A stretch of DNA of 64,000 bases from JAGQPD01 sp020426865 (GCA_041399065.1 JAWKTN010000006.1:248001-312000), one strand, 5' to 3'; shown: positions 7,924 through 17,686, counted from the stretch's first letter. Notes: a model not told the origin generated them from the sequence alone. Translations and numbers: made by a program.

Positions 7924-8398
7924 CGAGATCTCGAGATTCTGGAGCAAAAAGCAAACATCATCAACCGTTGATCCAGGATCGTCAATCCGTTGCGGCGGGG
8001 GGATGGAAGCAAGGCCCCCGTGCCGACAGTGCTAGCACAAGGCTTGCGGCGGGGGCAGCTGCAGGGTAGCGGAAGTAGATTGCAGTTGTTGAGGAAAGGG
8101 ACAGTTTCGGTGGGAAATTGCCGATGGCAGAGGAACGCGGCCGGATCTGGAACGGTGGGGAGGAAGCGGGACGGGGTTGGCTGGCCAGCGCGGATGAGGG
8201 GAAGTTGGATTTTTTTCCACGAAGAGTGGGTCGAGTCCCGTTGCAAAAGTCTGAAGGTTTGGTAGATTTGCTGACTTGTAGACAAGTTAAGTTTCAGTTC
8301 ATTTAGTTCGTTCTGGCAAACGCGTTTTCTAGGAGATCAGGTGCTTCCGGCCGCAGGGGCCATGCGTCGCACCGAGACGTAGCAGTCACAGGTAATCC
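7924..8398. other. Divergent intergenic region between deoC and rpsO
   Basis: No gene is seen. It should contain the promoter for deoC (leftward) and the promoter and leader of rpsO (rightward). An 11-bp direct repeat, TTGCGGCGGGG, occurs at 7990-8000 and 8044-8054 and flanks a perfect 10-bp palindrome, GTGCTAGCAC (8029-8038), about 105-115 bases upstream of deoC. The rpsO leader has a GGCC-GCAGG-GGCC element (8349-8361), where a structured autoregulatory site would be expected, but I cannot confirm one. Confidence 0.5.
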
Positions 8399-8668
8399 AT
8401 GACCATTACGAAAGAGCGAAAAACAGGGTTAATCCAAGAGTACAAGCGGGGTGACAACGACACCGGGTCGCCGGAGGTCCAGATCGCCGTATTAACGACC
8501 CGGATTAACAACCTCACCGAGCACATGCGGACCCATTCCAAGGATTACGCAAGTCGTCGCGGTCTGCTCATGTTGGTCAGCCGGCGACGGCGGTTGTTGG
8601 ATTATTTGAAGCGGGTCGATCCGCAGCGCTATATCGATATTATTGGGCGGCTAGATATTCGAAAGTAA
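8399..8668 (+). CDS. rpsO: 30S ribosomal protein S15
   Basis: An 89-residue primary 16S rRNA-binding protein of the small subunit central domain. The sequence matches the family end to end: DTGSPEVQIAVLTTRINNLTEHM, then HSKDYASRRGLLMLVSRRRRLLDYL, and a C-terminal RYIDIIGRLDIRK. The length is exactly typical. It is followed by polynucleotide phosphorylase, the conserved rpsO-pnp order seen across bacteria; in E. coli both genes are autoregulated through their leaders. Confidence 0.99.
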   Translation: MTITKERKTGLIQEYKRGDNDTGSPEVQIAVLTTRINNLTEHMRTHSKDYASRRGLLMLVSRRRRLLDYLKRVDPQRYIDIIGRLDIRK

Positions 8669-8903
8669 GCGCCGCGCACTCTGCGGGTTCGGTCATCTAA
8701 TAGCTCGGTAACGTACGACGCACACACGCTCGCGCCAACGGTCGTGTCGCCAATGCACGCGACACGGTCGCTGATGTTCGGCGCGCAATCGTGGCGGTCT
8801 CTCTGTCGTATACCGATTGTTGAATCCCCCTGTCGCGCGCCAAGCCGCGGGTGGATGGAAGTCGTGGATTTCTGCCAGGCTCTGTTGTGGAAGGGTTGTG
8901 TCC

Positions 8904-11024
8904 GTGAAAGTACGTGTAGAGAAGCAGATTGGCAAGTCAGTTTTGTCGTTCGAAACCGGTTTTCTGGCCAAGCAGGCGTCGGCCTGTGTGGTGGCCCAGT
9001 ACGGCGATACGGTGGTAATCAATGCGGTGGCGTCGGGGCCTGGTCGTCCAGGTATCGATTTCTTTCCCTTGACGTGTGACTATCGCGAGCGAACATCGGC
9101 GGCGGGAAAGTTTCCCGGTGGATTCATCAAGCGGGAAGGTCGTCCGACGACCAAGGAGACGCTCACAGCGCGATTGATGGACCGACCGATTCGTCCGCTC
9201 TTTCCGGATTGGTTTCGGGAGGAGGTGCAATGCCAGGCGATGGTCATGTCGAGCGACAAGCAGAACGATGGCGATGTTTTGGCGATGAACGGCACCGCGG
9301 CGGCGCTGCACATTTCCCCGCTGCCGTTTATTGGTCCCGTGGCATCGGTCCGGTTGGGGCGTATCGACGGTCAATGGGTCGTGTTCCCGACGGTGGATGA
9401 GTTGGAAGAGAGCGAATTGGACCTGATCGTGTCCGGGAATCGCGAATCGGTGTTGATGATCGAAGGTTTTGCTCGCGAAATGGGAGAAGACCTGATGACC
9501 GAGGCGATTCAGATATGCCACGGCCACATTCGCGAGATCTGCGATTTGCAGCAGGAGTTATCCGATAAGGTCGGGGTTGTCAAGCAAGAGTTCGCTATTC
9601 CGCCGGACGATGGTCTGTTTGAACAAATGAAGCAGCGGTTTTACGACGACCTTCGACGGGCCAAGCAGACCGAAGGGAAGGCCGCACGCGCGGAAGCTGT
9701 GTCGGCGGTGAAAGAGCGGGCTTTTGCCGAGCTGATTCCTGAGCCGACGGCCACTGGTGCGATCGCCCCCGAACGCTTCGCCACGGTGTGGCACGATTTG
9801 ACGCAAAAGGCCGTCCGCGACCTGATTCTCACCGGTACTCGTCCTGACGGACGCGATCACAAGACGTTGCGCAACATCGAGTGCTTTGTTGGTGTCCTGC
9901 CACGAACCCACGGTTCGGCCGTATTCCAACGTGGCGAAACGCAGGCGCTTGTCTCCATCACGCTGGGGACCGCTCGCGATGAACAGCGAGTTGATGGATT
10001 GGGCGAGGAGTACTCGAAGAAGTTCATGCTCGACTATAACTTCCCGTCGTTTTCCGTTGGCGAAGTACGACCGATTCGTGGACCGGGGCGTCGCGAAATT
10101 GGGCATGGGGCGCTCGCCGAACGAAGTGTCAAGCCAGTATTGCCCAACCCCGAGGCATTTCCGTATACGGTGCGAGTCGTATCGGACATCTTGGAGTCCA
10201 ATGGTTCCAGTTCGATGGCATCGGTGTGCGGTGCGACGCTCGGTTTGATGGATGCCGGCGTGCCGATTACCAATCCAGTGGCCGGTATCTCGGTCGGGTT
10301 GGTTTACGAGTCGGAAGACAAATGGACGCTGCTGACGGACATCATTGGTGACGAAGACCATTACGGTGACATGGATTTCAAGATTGCTGGAACGCAGCGT
10401 GGCATTACCGGGATCCAGTTGGATCTCAAGATTCGCGGCATTAGTGAATCGATCATTCGTGCCACGATGACGCAGTCCCGCGATGCTCGGATCGAAATTT
10501 TGCGGACGATGTTGACGACGATACCACGTCCGCGCGATGAAGTTTCCCCGTGGGCACCGCGGTTGCTTCGCACGCAAATTCCACCGGAAAAGATTGGACT
10601 GCTCATTGGTCCGGGTGGAAAGAACATCCGTGGCATTCAGGAGTCGACAGGAGCAGTGATCGAGGTGGACGACGACGGTTCGGTAACGATTGCCAGTGCC
10701 AACGCCGAGTGGGCTCAGGCTGCACTTCGACAGGTCGAGGCGCTCACGGCCTCAGTGCAAATTGGTAAGATCTACGACGGCCGTGTCACCAGTATCAAGG
10801 ACTTTGGTGCGTTTGTGGAAATCTTGCCTGGGCGCGATGGACTGTGTCACATCAGCGAATTGTCCGAAGGTTATGTCAGCAACGTATCGGACGTTTGCGG
10901 TGTGGGCGATCCCATGAAGGTGCTGGTACTGGATATCGACGACCACGATCGCGTCAAGCTCAGTCGCAAGCGCGCGATGCAGGAGCTCGGTTTGAAAGAC
11001 GAAAAGGTCGGCAGCGAAAAGTAG
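8904..11024 (+). CDS. pnp: Polyribonucleotide nucleotidyltransferase (PNPase)
   Basis: Trimeric phosphorolytic 3'-5' exoribonuclease of RNA decay. The chain has two RNase PH-like domains, with FFPLTCDYRERTSAAGKFPGGF in the first and GRREIGHGALAERS and DHYGDMDFKIAGT (catalytic acidic residues) in the second. They are separated by the alpha-helical linker and followed by a KH domain (KIGLLIGPGGKNIRGIQ) and an S1 domain (GKIYDGRVTSIKDFGAFVEILPG). I chose a GTG at 8904: GGAAGGG lies eight bases upstream and the protein then starts VKVRVEKQIG as family members do, giving 706 residues. A GTG at 8898 is too close to the ribosome binding site. Confidence 0.98.
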   Translation: MKVRVEKQIGKSVLSFETGFLAKQASACVVAQYGDTVVINAVASGPGRPGIDFFPLTCDYRERTSAAGKFPGGFIKREGRPTTKETLTARLMDRPIRPLFPDWFREEVQCQAMVMSSDKQNDGDVLAMNGTAAALHISPLPFIGPVASVRLGRIDGQWVVFPTVDELEESELDLIVSGNRESVLMIEGFAREMGEDLMTEAIQICHGHIREICDLQQELSDKVGVVKQEFAIPPDDGLFEQMKQRFYDDLRRAKQTEGKAARAEAVSAVKERAFAELIPEPTATGAIAPERFATVWHDLTQKAVRDLILTGTRPDGRDHKTLRNIECFVGVLPRTHGSAVFQRGETQALVSITLGTARDEQRVDGLGEEYSKKFMLDYNFPSFSVGEVRPIRGPGRREIGHGALAERSVKPVLPNPEAFPYTVRVVSDILESNGSSSMASVCGATLGLMDAGVPITNPVAGISVGLVYESEDKWTLLTDIIGDEDHYGDMDFKIAGTQRGITGIQLDLKIRGISESIIRATMTQSRDARIEILRTMLTTIPRPRDEVSPWAPRLLRTQIPPEKIGLLIGPGGKNIRGIQESTGAVIEVDDDGSVTIASANAEWAQAALRQVEALTASVQIGKIYDGRVTSIKDFGAFVEILPGRDGLCHISELSEGYVSNVSDVCGVGDPMKVLVLDIDDHDRVKLSRKRAMQELGLKDEKVGSEK

Positions 11025-11161
11025 GGGGCAACCACTCTGGCTGCGGCGAACCTTTTCGTTCGCGACGGCACGAATCGTAATTACGCAAGCCGCGCCCGAT
11101 GGAATCCTGTCCGTCGGGCGTTGTTTGTTCTGTTCTTTACGCACGCGTGACGAGGACCGGC

Positions 11162-12019
11162 ATGTCGGCAAGCGAGATGTCACAAGAACGACTGGAAAAC
11201 CAGCGACTCCAGCAGCAATACAATGAAATTGCCGAGCTGGCAGGGGCGCTTGCGCACGAAATCAAGAATCCCCTGTCGGTTATCGGTATGAATATGGAGC
11301 TGCTGGCCGAAGATCTTGCCGATGCTCAAACGCCACAGACGCGGCGTGCTCGGTCGAAGGTGGAAATCGTCCAGCGGCAATGCCACCGGTTGCAGAATCT
11401 GCTTGACGATTTCCTCCGCTTCGCACGTGTGAGCCAAATCCAGCTGACACCCGGGAATTTGAACGAACAGCTGCAGCGAGTCCTGGCGTTGTTTGCGCCG
11501 CAGGCTCATGAATGCGATATCGAAATCATTCGCTACCTTGACGCCGATCTTCCCAGCATTCTGATGGACGAGCGCACGCTGGAGGCGGCATTGGTGAATT
11601 TGATCAAGAACGCCATGGAAGCGATGCCCGATGGTGGGCAGTTGACGGTCCGCACGCGGCTGTCACGTCACGGCGTGGCACTCGATTTGATCGATACCGG
11701 AAAGGGGATGGATCAAACGACGGCGATGCATATGTTTGAGGCCTTCTACTCGACGAAGGAAGGCGGCTCTGGTCTGGGATTGCCGACGGCGCGGAAGGGC
11801 ATTGAAGCTCACGGCGGGTGGATCGACGTGCAAAGCGAAGTCGGTAGGGGGACGAAGTTTACAATTGAGTTTCCGTTGCCGCCGCGGATCGCCGAGCACG
11901 GGGTGGGGCAGGGAGCCGAGGCGACCTCACGGCAAACCGAGACGATGGCGAAACGGTCGGCCGACGTTTCGATGGAGGTGGTTGCCGAGTCGTCGGCGGT
12001 CCGCCGGGATCAGGAGTAG
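11162..12019 (+). CDS. Soluble sensor histidine kinase paired with an NtrC-type regulator
   Basis: A 285-residue kinase with no membrane segment and no recognisable sensor domain. A short N-terminal coiled coil (ERLENQRLQQQYNEIAELAG) leads directly into the H-box GALAHEIKNPLSVIGM, with the phospho-accepting His. The HATPase part has LVNLIKNAMEAM (N-box), DTGKGMD (G1), FYSTKEGGSGLGLPTARKGIEAHGG (F and G2). The ATG at 11162 has GAGG at proper spacing. The gene is 12 bases from a sigma-54-dependent response regulator, so it presumably phosphorylates that protein. The architecture recalls NtrB or AtoS without the PAS domain; the signal is probably delivered by another protein. Confidence 0.93.
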   Translation: MSASEMSQERLENQRLQQQYNEIAELAGALAHEIKNPLSVIGMNMELLAEDLADAQTPQTRRARSKVEIVQRQCHRLQNLLDDFLRFARVSQIQLTPGNLNEQLQRVLALFAPQAHECDIEIIRYLDADLPSILMDERTLEAALVNLIKNAMEAMPDGGQLTVRTRLSRHGVALDLIDTGKGMDQTTAMHMFEAFYSTKEGGSGLGLPTARKGIEAHGGWIDVQSEVGRGTKFTIEFPLPPRIAEHGVGQGAEATSRQTETMAKRSADVSMEVVAESSAVRRDQE

Positions 12020-12031
12020 GGGAGCATTGCC

Positions 12032-13453
12032 GTGAATGATTACGTCGCTGAAGGACAAGACGTTGCCTTGCCATCGGCCGAAAAACTCGCCGCTTCGATG
12101 CGCGTGTTGGTGGTGGACAACGACAAGAGTCATGCGATGGCGATGCAGGAGACGCTCGATCGTGTCGGATACCGATGTCAGCTGGCGACGTCGGGCCCGG
12201 ATGGTGCCAAGGCGATCGATCAGGATGATTTTGACATCATTATCACTGATCTCGTGATGAATGAAGTTGATGGTATGCAGATTCTGGCAAGAGCGCGCAC
12301 GGTGTTGCCGGACGCGCAAGTGGTGATGGTCACCGGGCATGCTTCGGTTCCCAAGGCGGTGGAAGCGATGCAATTGGGTGCGTTCAACTTCTTGGAAAAG
12401 CCGTTGAACACCGACCGTCTGCGGGCGATCACGGCCAAGGCAGCGGAACGGGTCCATTTAATTCGTGCCAACGCGAATCTCCACCAGCGATTGGATGAGA
12501 AATTCGGTTTCGAGGGGATCATTTATGCAAGCCAGCGGATTAGCAAGATTGTGGAGCAGGTCAAGCGGATTGCTCCGACCGATGCCAGTGTATTGATCAC
12601 TGGCGATACGGGGACCGGCAAGGAATTGTTTGCGCAGGCGATCCATCAAAACAGTCCTCGCAAACGTAAACCGTTTGTGGCGATCAACTGTGCGGCGCTT
12701 AGTGAGCACCTGTTGGAGAGCGAGTTGTTTGGTCATGTCAAGGGTGCATTTACCGGGGCGGCATCGGACCGCGTGGGTCGCTTCGAGTACGCCGATGGGG
12801 GAACACTGTTCCTGGATGAGGTTGGTGACATGCCGATGCCAACGCAGATCAAGCTGTTGCGGGTGTTGGAAAGTGGCGAGATTGTACGAGTCGGCGAGAA
12901 TAAGCCGGTCGCGGTGAACGTTCGGGTCTTGTCGGCGACGAATCGCGACTTGGAGGCGGCGATCGAAGATGGTTCGTTTCGTCGCGACTTGTACCATCGG
13001 TTGAAAGTCGTAACGATTGACTTGCCGGCACTTGCTGAGAGACGTGAAGATGTCATACCGTTGGCGGACCATTTTCGCAAGCATTTCTCCCGCAAGCACA
13101 ATAAGGCCGTGCGTGGGATGAGTGCGGAAGCGAGCCGCCGGATGATTGACTATCAATGGCCTGGCAACGTCCGAGAGCTGCGGAATGTCGTGGAAAGTAT
13201 GGTCGTGGTTGATGCCGATGGTACGTTGGATGTTGACGATCTGCCGTCGGAACTGGCCCACACGGAGTCCGCGACGCCAGCGACCGCTGCCGATGGACCC
13301 GCGGGATTGGTGGGGCGGCCGATGTCCGAAATCGAACGCTGGGCCATCGAACAGACATTGAATCTGACCGGTGGAAATCGCGAAGAGACTGCCAAGATTC
13401 TTGGTATCGGTGCTCGAACGCTGTATCGCAAGATCAAGGATTTTGGATTGTAG
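12032..13453 (+). CDS. NtrC-family sigma-54-dependent response regulator
   Basis: A 473-residue transcriptional activator. The receiver domain (about 24-140) has the phosphorylated Asp in FDIIITDLVM and the switch residues in VTGH and EKPLN. The AAA+ domain (about 160-400) has Walker A GDTGTGKELFAQAIH, the sigma-54-contacting GAFTGA loop, Walker B GGTLFLDEVGDM and the arginine-finger region FRRDLYHRL. The C-terminus is a Fis-type helix-turn-helix (NREETAKILGIGARTLYRKIKDFGL). The start is a GTG with AGGGGAG upstream. It forms a two-component pair with the preceding kinase. Its promoters are not identifiable here; I found no clear -24/-12 site in the window. Confidence 0.96.
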   Translation: MNDYVAEGQDVALPSAEKLAASMRVLVVDNDKSHAMAMQETLDRVGYRCQLATSGPDGAKAIDQDDFDIIITDLVMNEVDGMQILARARTVLPDAQVVMVTGHASVPKAVEAMQLGAFNFLEKPLNTDRLRAITAKAAERVHLIRANANLHQRLDEKFGFEGIIYASQRISKIVEQVKRIAPTDASVLITGDTGTGKELFAQAIHQNSPRKRKPFVAINCAALSEHLLESELFGHVKGAFTGAASDRVGRFEYADGGTLFLDEVGDMPMPTQIKLLRVLESGEIVRVGENKPVAVNVRVLSATNRDLEAAIEDGSFRRDLYHRLKVVTIDLPALAERREDVIPLADHFRKHFSRKHNKAVRGMSAEASRRMIDYQWPGNVRELRNVVESMVVVDADGTLDVDDLPSELAHTESATPATAADGPAGLVGRPMSEIERWAIEQTLNLTGGNREETAKILGIGARTLYRKIKDFGL

Positions 13454-13500
13454 AGCCGACCTCGGAAGGATACGACGGAGAAGCACGACGGAGAAGCATC

Positions 13501-15519
13501 ATGCCTACCATTCGACAGTTACCCCCAAGCGTCATCAACAAGATTGCGGCCGGCGAGGTGATCGAACGCCCGTCGAGCGTCGTGAAGGAACTGTTGGAGA
13601 ACGCCGTGGATGCCGGGGCGACGCGAATCGACGTCTCGATCACCAAGGGAGGGCAGGATCTGATTCGCATCGTCGACAACGGTTGCGGGATCGATTCCGA
13701 TGAATTGAGTTTGGCCGTCGCCAGTCACGCGACCAGCAAGCTGGTGGATGCGGAAGACTTGTTTCACGTCCGGACGTTGGGGTTCCGTGGTGAGGCGCTG
13801 GCTTCGATTGCCGAGATCAGCCAATTCACGATTCGCAGCCGCAGCCGCGATGCCCAGGCCGGGGCGCAGCTCGAAGTCAACGGCGGACAAATCGGTGTGG
13901 TCGAACCGTGGGGTGGGCCGATTGGGACGACGATCGAAGTTCGCAACCTGTTCTACAACACGCCCGTGCGACGTAAATTCATGCGGACGGTGCAAACGGA
14001 AGTCGGTCATGCGACGGAAGCTCTGATGCGCATTGCTTTGGCGCATGACAATGTACACTTCACATTCCGTCATAACGAACGGACCTTGCACGATTTGCCC
14101 GGCGATGGTCAGTGGCTGCCGAGAATTGCCGCGCTGTTCGGACGGGAGGTCTCTGAATCGCTGATGTGGGTCGAGAACAAAGTCGGCGAGATTTCCATCA
14201 GCGGCTACGTCGGCAATCCCAGCATCAGCCGCGGGAATAACCGGATGCAGTACCTGTTTCTCAATGGGCGGCATATTCGTGATCGATCCTTGGGGCACGC
14301 ACTTGGCGAAGCGTATCGAGGGCTACTCCTTACGGGGCGTTATCCTGTCGCGTTTTTGCGGGTGGAAATGCCGTCCGAATTGGTCGATGTGAATGTCCAT
14401 CCGACGAAGATTGAAGTGCGGTTTCAGGACAGCGGGACGCTGTACAGCGGCATGTTAAGCATGTTGCGGACACGGTTTTTGTCGACCGACCTGACGGCTC
14501 GAGTACGTTTGGAATCCGACCCATCGTCCGCTACCGACTCGGAATCTCGGCCGGATCCTGTCGACGAGCAGCCGTTTCCGCCGAAAGGAACGCGACGAGA
14601 TGAAATCAATCGCTGGTTCGACTCACAGAAGACGCCGCAGGGAGGTTCCAGCGAGTCACCGTTGCAGCAAGAAGTTGCTCAGCAGGCCGAGTTGAATTTG
14701 GAGTATCCTCCCCGTCCTACGGGTGGAGCTGGTTGGCCGATATCTCGCCCAGGTGACTCTGGTGTGTCGCAGTCAGCGCTGCCGCATCGGGGAGTGCCCG
14801 AGTTCAAGCGGTTCGACAGCGGAGATCAGCGGAGCTCGTCACAGCCATTGGCTGGAGGAGCATCGCCGGGAGGTGGCCAGACACCAGTGAACCCGATGTC
14901 TCCGTCGGCCGTGCCAACAGCAAACGCGTCGGTTGCAGCGACATCGACGGGAACCCAGGCATTACAGCTGCACAATCGCTATCTCGTAACGGAGACCAAT
15001 GATGGAATGATTGTGATCGACCAGCACGCGCTGCACGAGAGGATTCTCTATGAGCAGCTGCGTGAAAAAGTCCTCAGCGGTGTTGTCGAAAAACAACGGC
15101 TGCTGGTGCCTGAAACCGTACACCTGGCCCCTCGTGAAGCTGCCGCGGTGCTAGAGATTCAGGAAACGTTGGCACAATTAGGGATTGACGTCGAGCCGTT
15201 TGGGGGGGACACGGTGCTTGTCTCCTCTTACCCGGCGATGCTGGCAAATTTGAGTCCTGTCGATTTGATTCGGCAGGTTGCCGAAGACGCGGTATCCAAA
15301 GACCGGGCGCCGCAGCGACGTGAGTTGCTTGACGAGCTGCTGCATATGATTTCCTGTAAGGCGGCGATCAAGGCTGGCGACCGACTGACATCGGAGGAGA
15401 TTTCGGCGTTGGTCGAACAACGAACGTATTTTCAGGACTCACACCACTGCCCGCACGGCCGTCCGACGTCGTTGTTGTTTACCAGGGAAGAGCTCGATCG
15501 GCGGTTCCAACGAACGTAA
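13501..15519 (+). CDS. mutL: DNA mismatch repair protein MutL
   Basis: GHKL ATPase that couples MutS mismatch recognition to strand removal. The N-terminal ATPase carries KIAAGEVIERPSSVVKELLENAVDAG, DNGCGI, TSKL and GFRGEALASI. A long Pro/Ser-rich linker (about 340-480) connects to the dimerisation domain. That domain contains DQHALHERILYE (from D507), which fits the DQHA(X)2E(X)4E metal-binding endonuclease motif, with C619 in SCKAAIKAG and C650 in CPHGRP as the other zinc-site elements. The protein should therefore be a nicking MutL of the Bacillus/human PMS2 type, not the E. coli type that relies on MutH. Length is 672 residues. Confidence 0.98.
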   Translation: MPTIRQLPPSVINKIAAGEVIERPSSVVKELLENAVDAGATRIDVSITKGGQDLIRIVDNGCGIDSDELSLAVASHATSKLVDAEDLFHVRTLGFRGEALASIAEISQFTIRSRSRDAQAGAQLEVNGGQIGVVEPWGGPIGTTIEVRNLFYNTPVRRKFMRTVQTEVGHATEALMRIALAHDNVHFTFRHNERTLHDLPGDGQWLPRIAALFGREVSESLMWVENKVGEISISGYVGNPSISRGNNRMQYLFLNGRHIRDRSLGHALGEAYRGLLLTGRYPVAFLRVEMPSELVDVNVHPTKIEVRFQDSGTLYSGMLSMLRTRFLSTDLTARVRLESDPSSATDSESRPDPVDEQPFPPKGTRRDEINRWFDSQKTPQGGSSESPLQQEVAQQAELNLEYPPRPTGGAGWPISRPGDSGVSQSALPHRGVPEFKRFDSGDQRSSSQPLAGGASPGGGQTPVNPMSPSAVPTANASVAATSTGTQALQLHNRYLVTETNDGMIVIDQHALHERILYEQLREKVLSGVVEKQRLLVPETVHLAPREAAAVLEIQETLAQLGIDVEPFGGDTVLVSSYPAMLANLSPVDLIRQVAEDAVSKDRAPQRRELLDELLHMISCKAAIKAGDRLTSEEISALVEQRTYFQDSHHCPHGRPTSLLFTREELDRRFQRT

Positions 15520-15550
15520 GTTCGCACAAATTGTTGGCGCAGACCGTCGC

Positions 15551-15570
15551 AAAACGGGCCCGCCTGTTTT
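15551..15570 (+). terminator. Hairpin after mutL
   Basis: AAAACGGG and CCTGTTTT can pair as RNA through eight positions, including one G-U wobble, with a CCCG loop. It lies 32 bases after the mutL stop. The A-run before and U-run within the stem resemble an intrinsic terminator that could work in both directions. No long U-tract follows outside the stem. Confidence 0.5.
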
Positions 15571-15576
15571 AGAATT

Positions 15577-15593
15577 GAATCTGGCACAGATTC
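15577..15593 (+). promoter_or_regulatory. Perfect 7-bp inverted repeat upstream of aroDE
   Basis: GAATCTG and CAGATTC are separated by GCA, seven bases after the mutL terminator-like hairpin and 33 bases before the aroDE start. It could be a second terminator arm or a small operator or leader stem. No protein partner can be inferred. Confidence 0.4.
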
Positions 15594-15625
15594 TTCAGCT
15601 GATTTGAACTCACGATGATCCTACT

Positions 15626-17110
15626 ATGATTTGCGTATCGATCGGGCGCGGCCGCCACAAACACATGATTGCGGAACATCGGCACTTGGTTGAGCAGGGG
15701 GCCGAACTTGTTGAATTGCGACTGGATTACATCGACCGGGAAGTGAACGTCAAGCGTTTGGTCGTTGATCGTCCCTGTCCGGTGATTATCACCTGCCGAC
15801 GTGAGGCCGATGGCGGCAAATGGCGCGGTACGGAAGAGGATCGATTGACACTATTGCGGATGGCGATTGCCGAAGGTGTCGATTACGTGGATCTGGAAGA
15901 AGATATTGCCGATTCGATACCGAGGTTCGGCAAGACCAGGCGAATTGTCAGCTTGCACGACTTTCAGAAGACACCGGATGACTTGGAGAAAATCCGTGAT
16001 CGTCTGTGTCAATTGGATGCAGATATTGTGAAGATCGCGACGATGGCGAACAATCCGCACGACAATTTCCGGATGTTGAGGATGATTGCCAGCAGTCCGG
16101 TGTCGACGGTTGGGATGTGTATGGGCGAGATCGGCACGCCGTCGCGTTTGTTGTCGGGGCGATTCGGCGCGCCGTTCACGTACGCCACGTTTCACCACGA
16201 GCGGGCATTGGCACCTGGGCAGCTCAGTTTTCGTCAGATGCGCGAGGTCTATCACTACGATGACATCAATAGCGAGACTGAGATCTATGGAGTAATTGGT
16301 GACCCTATTGGGCACAGCCTGAGCCCATTGCTACACAACGCGGCGTTCCGACGCGAAGCGTTGAATAAGGTGTATGTTCCCTTTCGGGTGCCGGCCTCGC
16401 ATTTGGATGAGTTCATTCGGGACTGCCGTGAACTTGGCGTGAAGGGACTGAGCGTGACGATCCCGCACAAAGAAGCAGTATTGCGGCATTGTACGCGTGT
16501 CGACGGGGCGGTGAAGGGAATTGGCGCGGCCAACACATTGGTCTTTGAGGATGGTGAAATTGTCGGTTGGAATACCGATTATCGTGCGGCGATGATCAGT
16601 CTGGACCGCGAGTTGAAAACGCAGGAGCGGCCGACGCCATTGGCCGGCCATCAGGCGCTGGTATTGGGAGCCGGTGGGGCGGCGAGGGCTTTGGCGTTTG
16701 GCCTGCGGCGGCGCGGCGCGGATGTAGTGATCTGTAGTCGCACGCGACAGCGAGCGGAGAAGTTGGCCAAAGACATCGGATGTCGGGCCTTGGCGTGGGA
16801 TGACCGCTCGAAAGTTAAAGCTGAGGTTGTGATCAACGCCACGCCCATCGGTATGCACCCCAACGTCGATGAGTCTCCGCTGGACAAAAACCACTTAAGG
16901 CCCAATGCGATCGTCTTTGACACCGTTTATAATCCCGAGCAGACGTTGCTGATCAAGCAGGCCAGGAAGCGGCCGTGTCGTGTGATTACCGGAGTCGAGA
17001 TGTTTGTTGGCCAAGCCGCACTCCAGTTCAAACATTTCACTGGCATGGACGGGCCGGTCGATTTTATGCGCGAGCAGATGAAGCGGGCGATCGGTGCCGT
17101 GAAGTATTGA
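15626..17110 (+). CDS. aroDE: Bifunctional 3-dehydroquinate dehydratase / shikimate dehydrogenase
   Basis: A fusion of two successive shikimate-pathway enzymes, 494 residues. Residues about 1-215 form a type I dehydroquinase with the catalytic His in SLHDF (H111) and the Schiff-base Lys in DIVKIATMA (K136). Residues about 220-494 form shikimate dehydrogenase, with the substrate motif GHSLSPLLHN, the catalytic Lys in IPHKE (K282), Asp in NTDY (D318) and the NADP-binding loop GAGGAARA (about 348). The same order of domains is known from plants and some bacteria such as chlamydiae and planctomycetes. AroK follows 51 bases downstream, giving three consecutive pathway steps in two genes. Confidence 0.96.
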   Translation: MICVSIGRGRHKHMIAEHRHLVEQGAELVELRLDYIDREVNVKRLVVDRPCPVIITCRREADGGKWRGTEEDRLTLLRMAIAEGVDYVDLEEDIADSIPRFGKTRRIVSLHDFQKTPDDLEKIRDRLCQLDADIVKIATMANNPHDNFRMLRMIASSPVSTVGMCMGEIGTPSRLLSGRFGAPFTYATFHHERALAPGQLSFRQMREVYHYDDINSETEIYGVIGDPIGHSLSPLLHNAAFRREALNKVYVPFRVPASHLDEFIRDCRELGVKGLSVTIPHKEAVLRHCTRVDGAVKGIGAANTLVFEDGEIVGWNTDYRAAMISLDRELKTQERPTPLAGHQALVLGAGGAARALAFGLRRRGADVVICSRTRQRAEKLAKDIGCRALAWDDRSKVKAEVVINATPIGMHPNVDESPLDKNHLRPNAIVFDTVYNPEQTLLIKQARKRPCRVITGVEMFVGQAALQFKHFTGMDGPVDFMREQMKRAIGAVKY

Positions 17111-17161
17111 CGGGGTTATTGAACTTGGGCCGCTAAGGAATGGTGTCGCCACCACGGACGC

Positions 17162-17686
17162 ATGCAGATCTTTCTCATTGGTTATCGAGCGACGGGGAAA
17201 TCGACGGTCGCTCAAGCATTGGCCAAGTCGCTCCGATGGCATTGGGTCGACACGGACGTGTTGATCGAAGAGACGGCTGGCAGTTCCATCAAGCACATCT
17301 TTTCCGAACGAGGGGAATCCGGATTCCGCGAGCTCGAAGCGAAGATCTTAGAGGAGGTCGTCCAGGGAGATCATCGCATTGTGGCGTTGGGGGGCGGGGC
17401 GGTTGTTCGTGAGACCAACCGGCAAATGTTGCAAGATCGCGGACCGGTGGTGTGGTTGACTGCCTCGGTTGACGCGATTGTGGATCGAGTTCGCGCTGAT
17501 GCGATGTCAAACTCACGCCGGCCCGCGTTGACATCACTTGGTGACCGAGAGGAAGTCTCGCGTGTCTTGCAACAGCGATTGCCGATCTACCAACAGTGCG
17601 CGACGCTCGTTGTGGACACCGAGGGCAAGTCGCCGGATATGATTGCCGAAGAGATTCTTGCCGCCCTCGACCTGACGGCAGCATAG
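17162..17686 (+). CDS. aroK: Shikimate kinase
   Basis: P-loop kinase that phosphorylates shikimate at O3 with ATP. Seen directly: Walker A GYRATGKSTVAQ, the substrate-binding DTDVLIE, RGESGFRELEAKIL, GGGAVVRETNR and the lid region with SRRPAL. At 174 residues it has normal family length. It follows the aroDE fusion on the same strand. The 17 bases to the next gene suggest the prepilin peptidase is co-transcribed, although it is functionally unrelated. Confidence 0.96.
   Translation: MQIFLIGYRATGKSTVAQALAKSLRWHWVDTDVLIEETAGSSIKHIFSERGESGFRELEAKILEEVVQGDHRIVALGGGAVVRETNRQMLQDRGPVVWLTASVDAIVDRVRADAMSNSRRPALTSLGDREEVSRVLQQRLPIYQQCATLVVDTEGKSPDMIAEEILAALDLTAA

Noticed and set aside
9558..10577. 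Minus-strand frame of 339 codons inside pnp
   Set aside because: Antisense to a complete, highly conserved PNPase; composition is unlike a real protein.
12458..13486. Minus-strand frame of 342 codons over the NtrC-type regulator
   Set aside because: Antisense to intact AAA+ and helix-turn-helix motifs.
15581..15596. Possible sigma-54 promoter (TGGCAC) upstream of aroDE
   Set aside because: The -12 element at the right spacing is CTTC, not TTGC, and the TGGCAC is explained by the inverted repeat.
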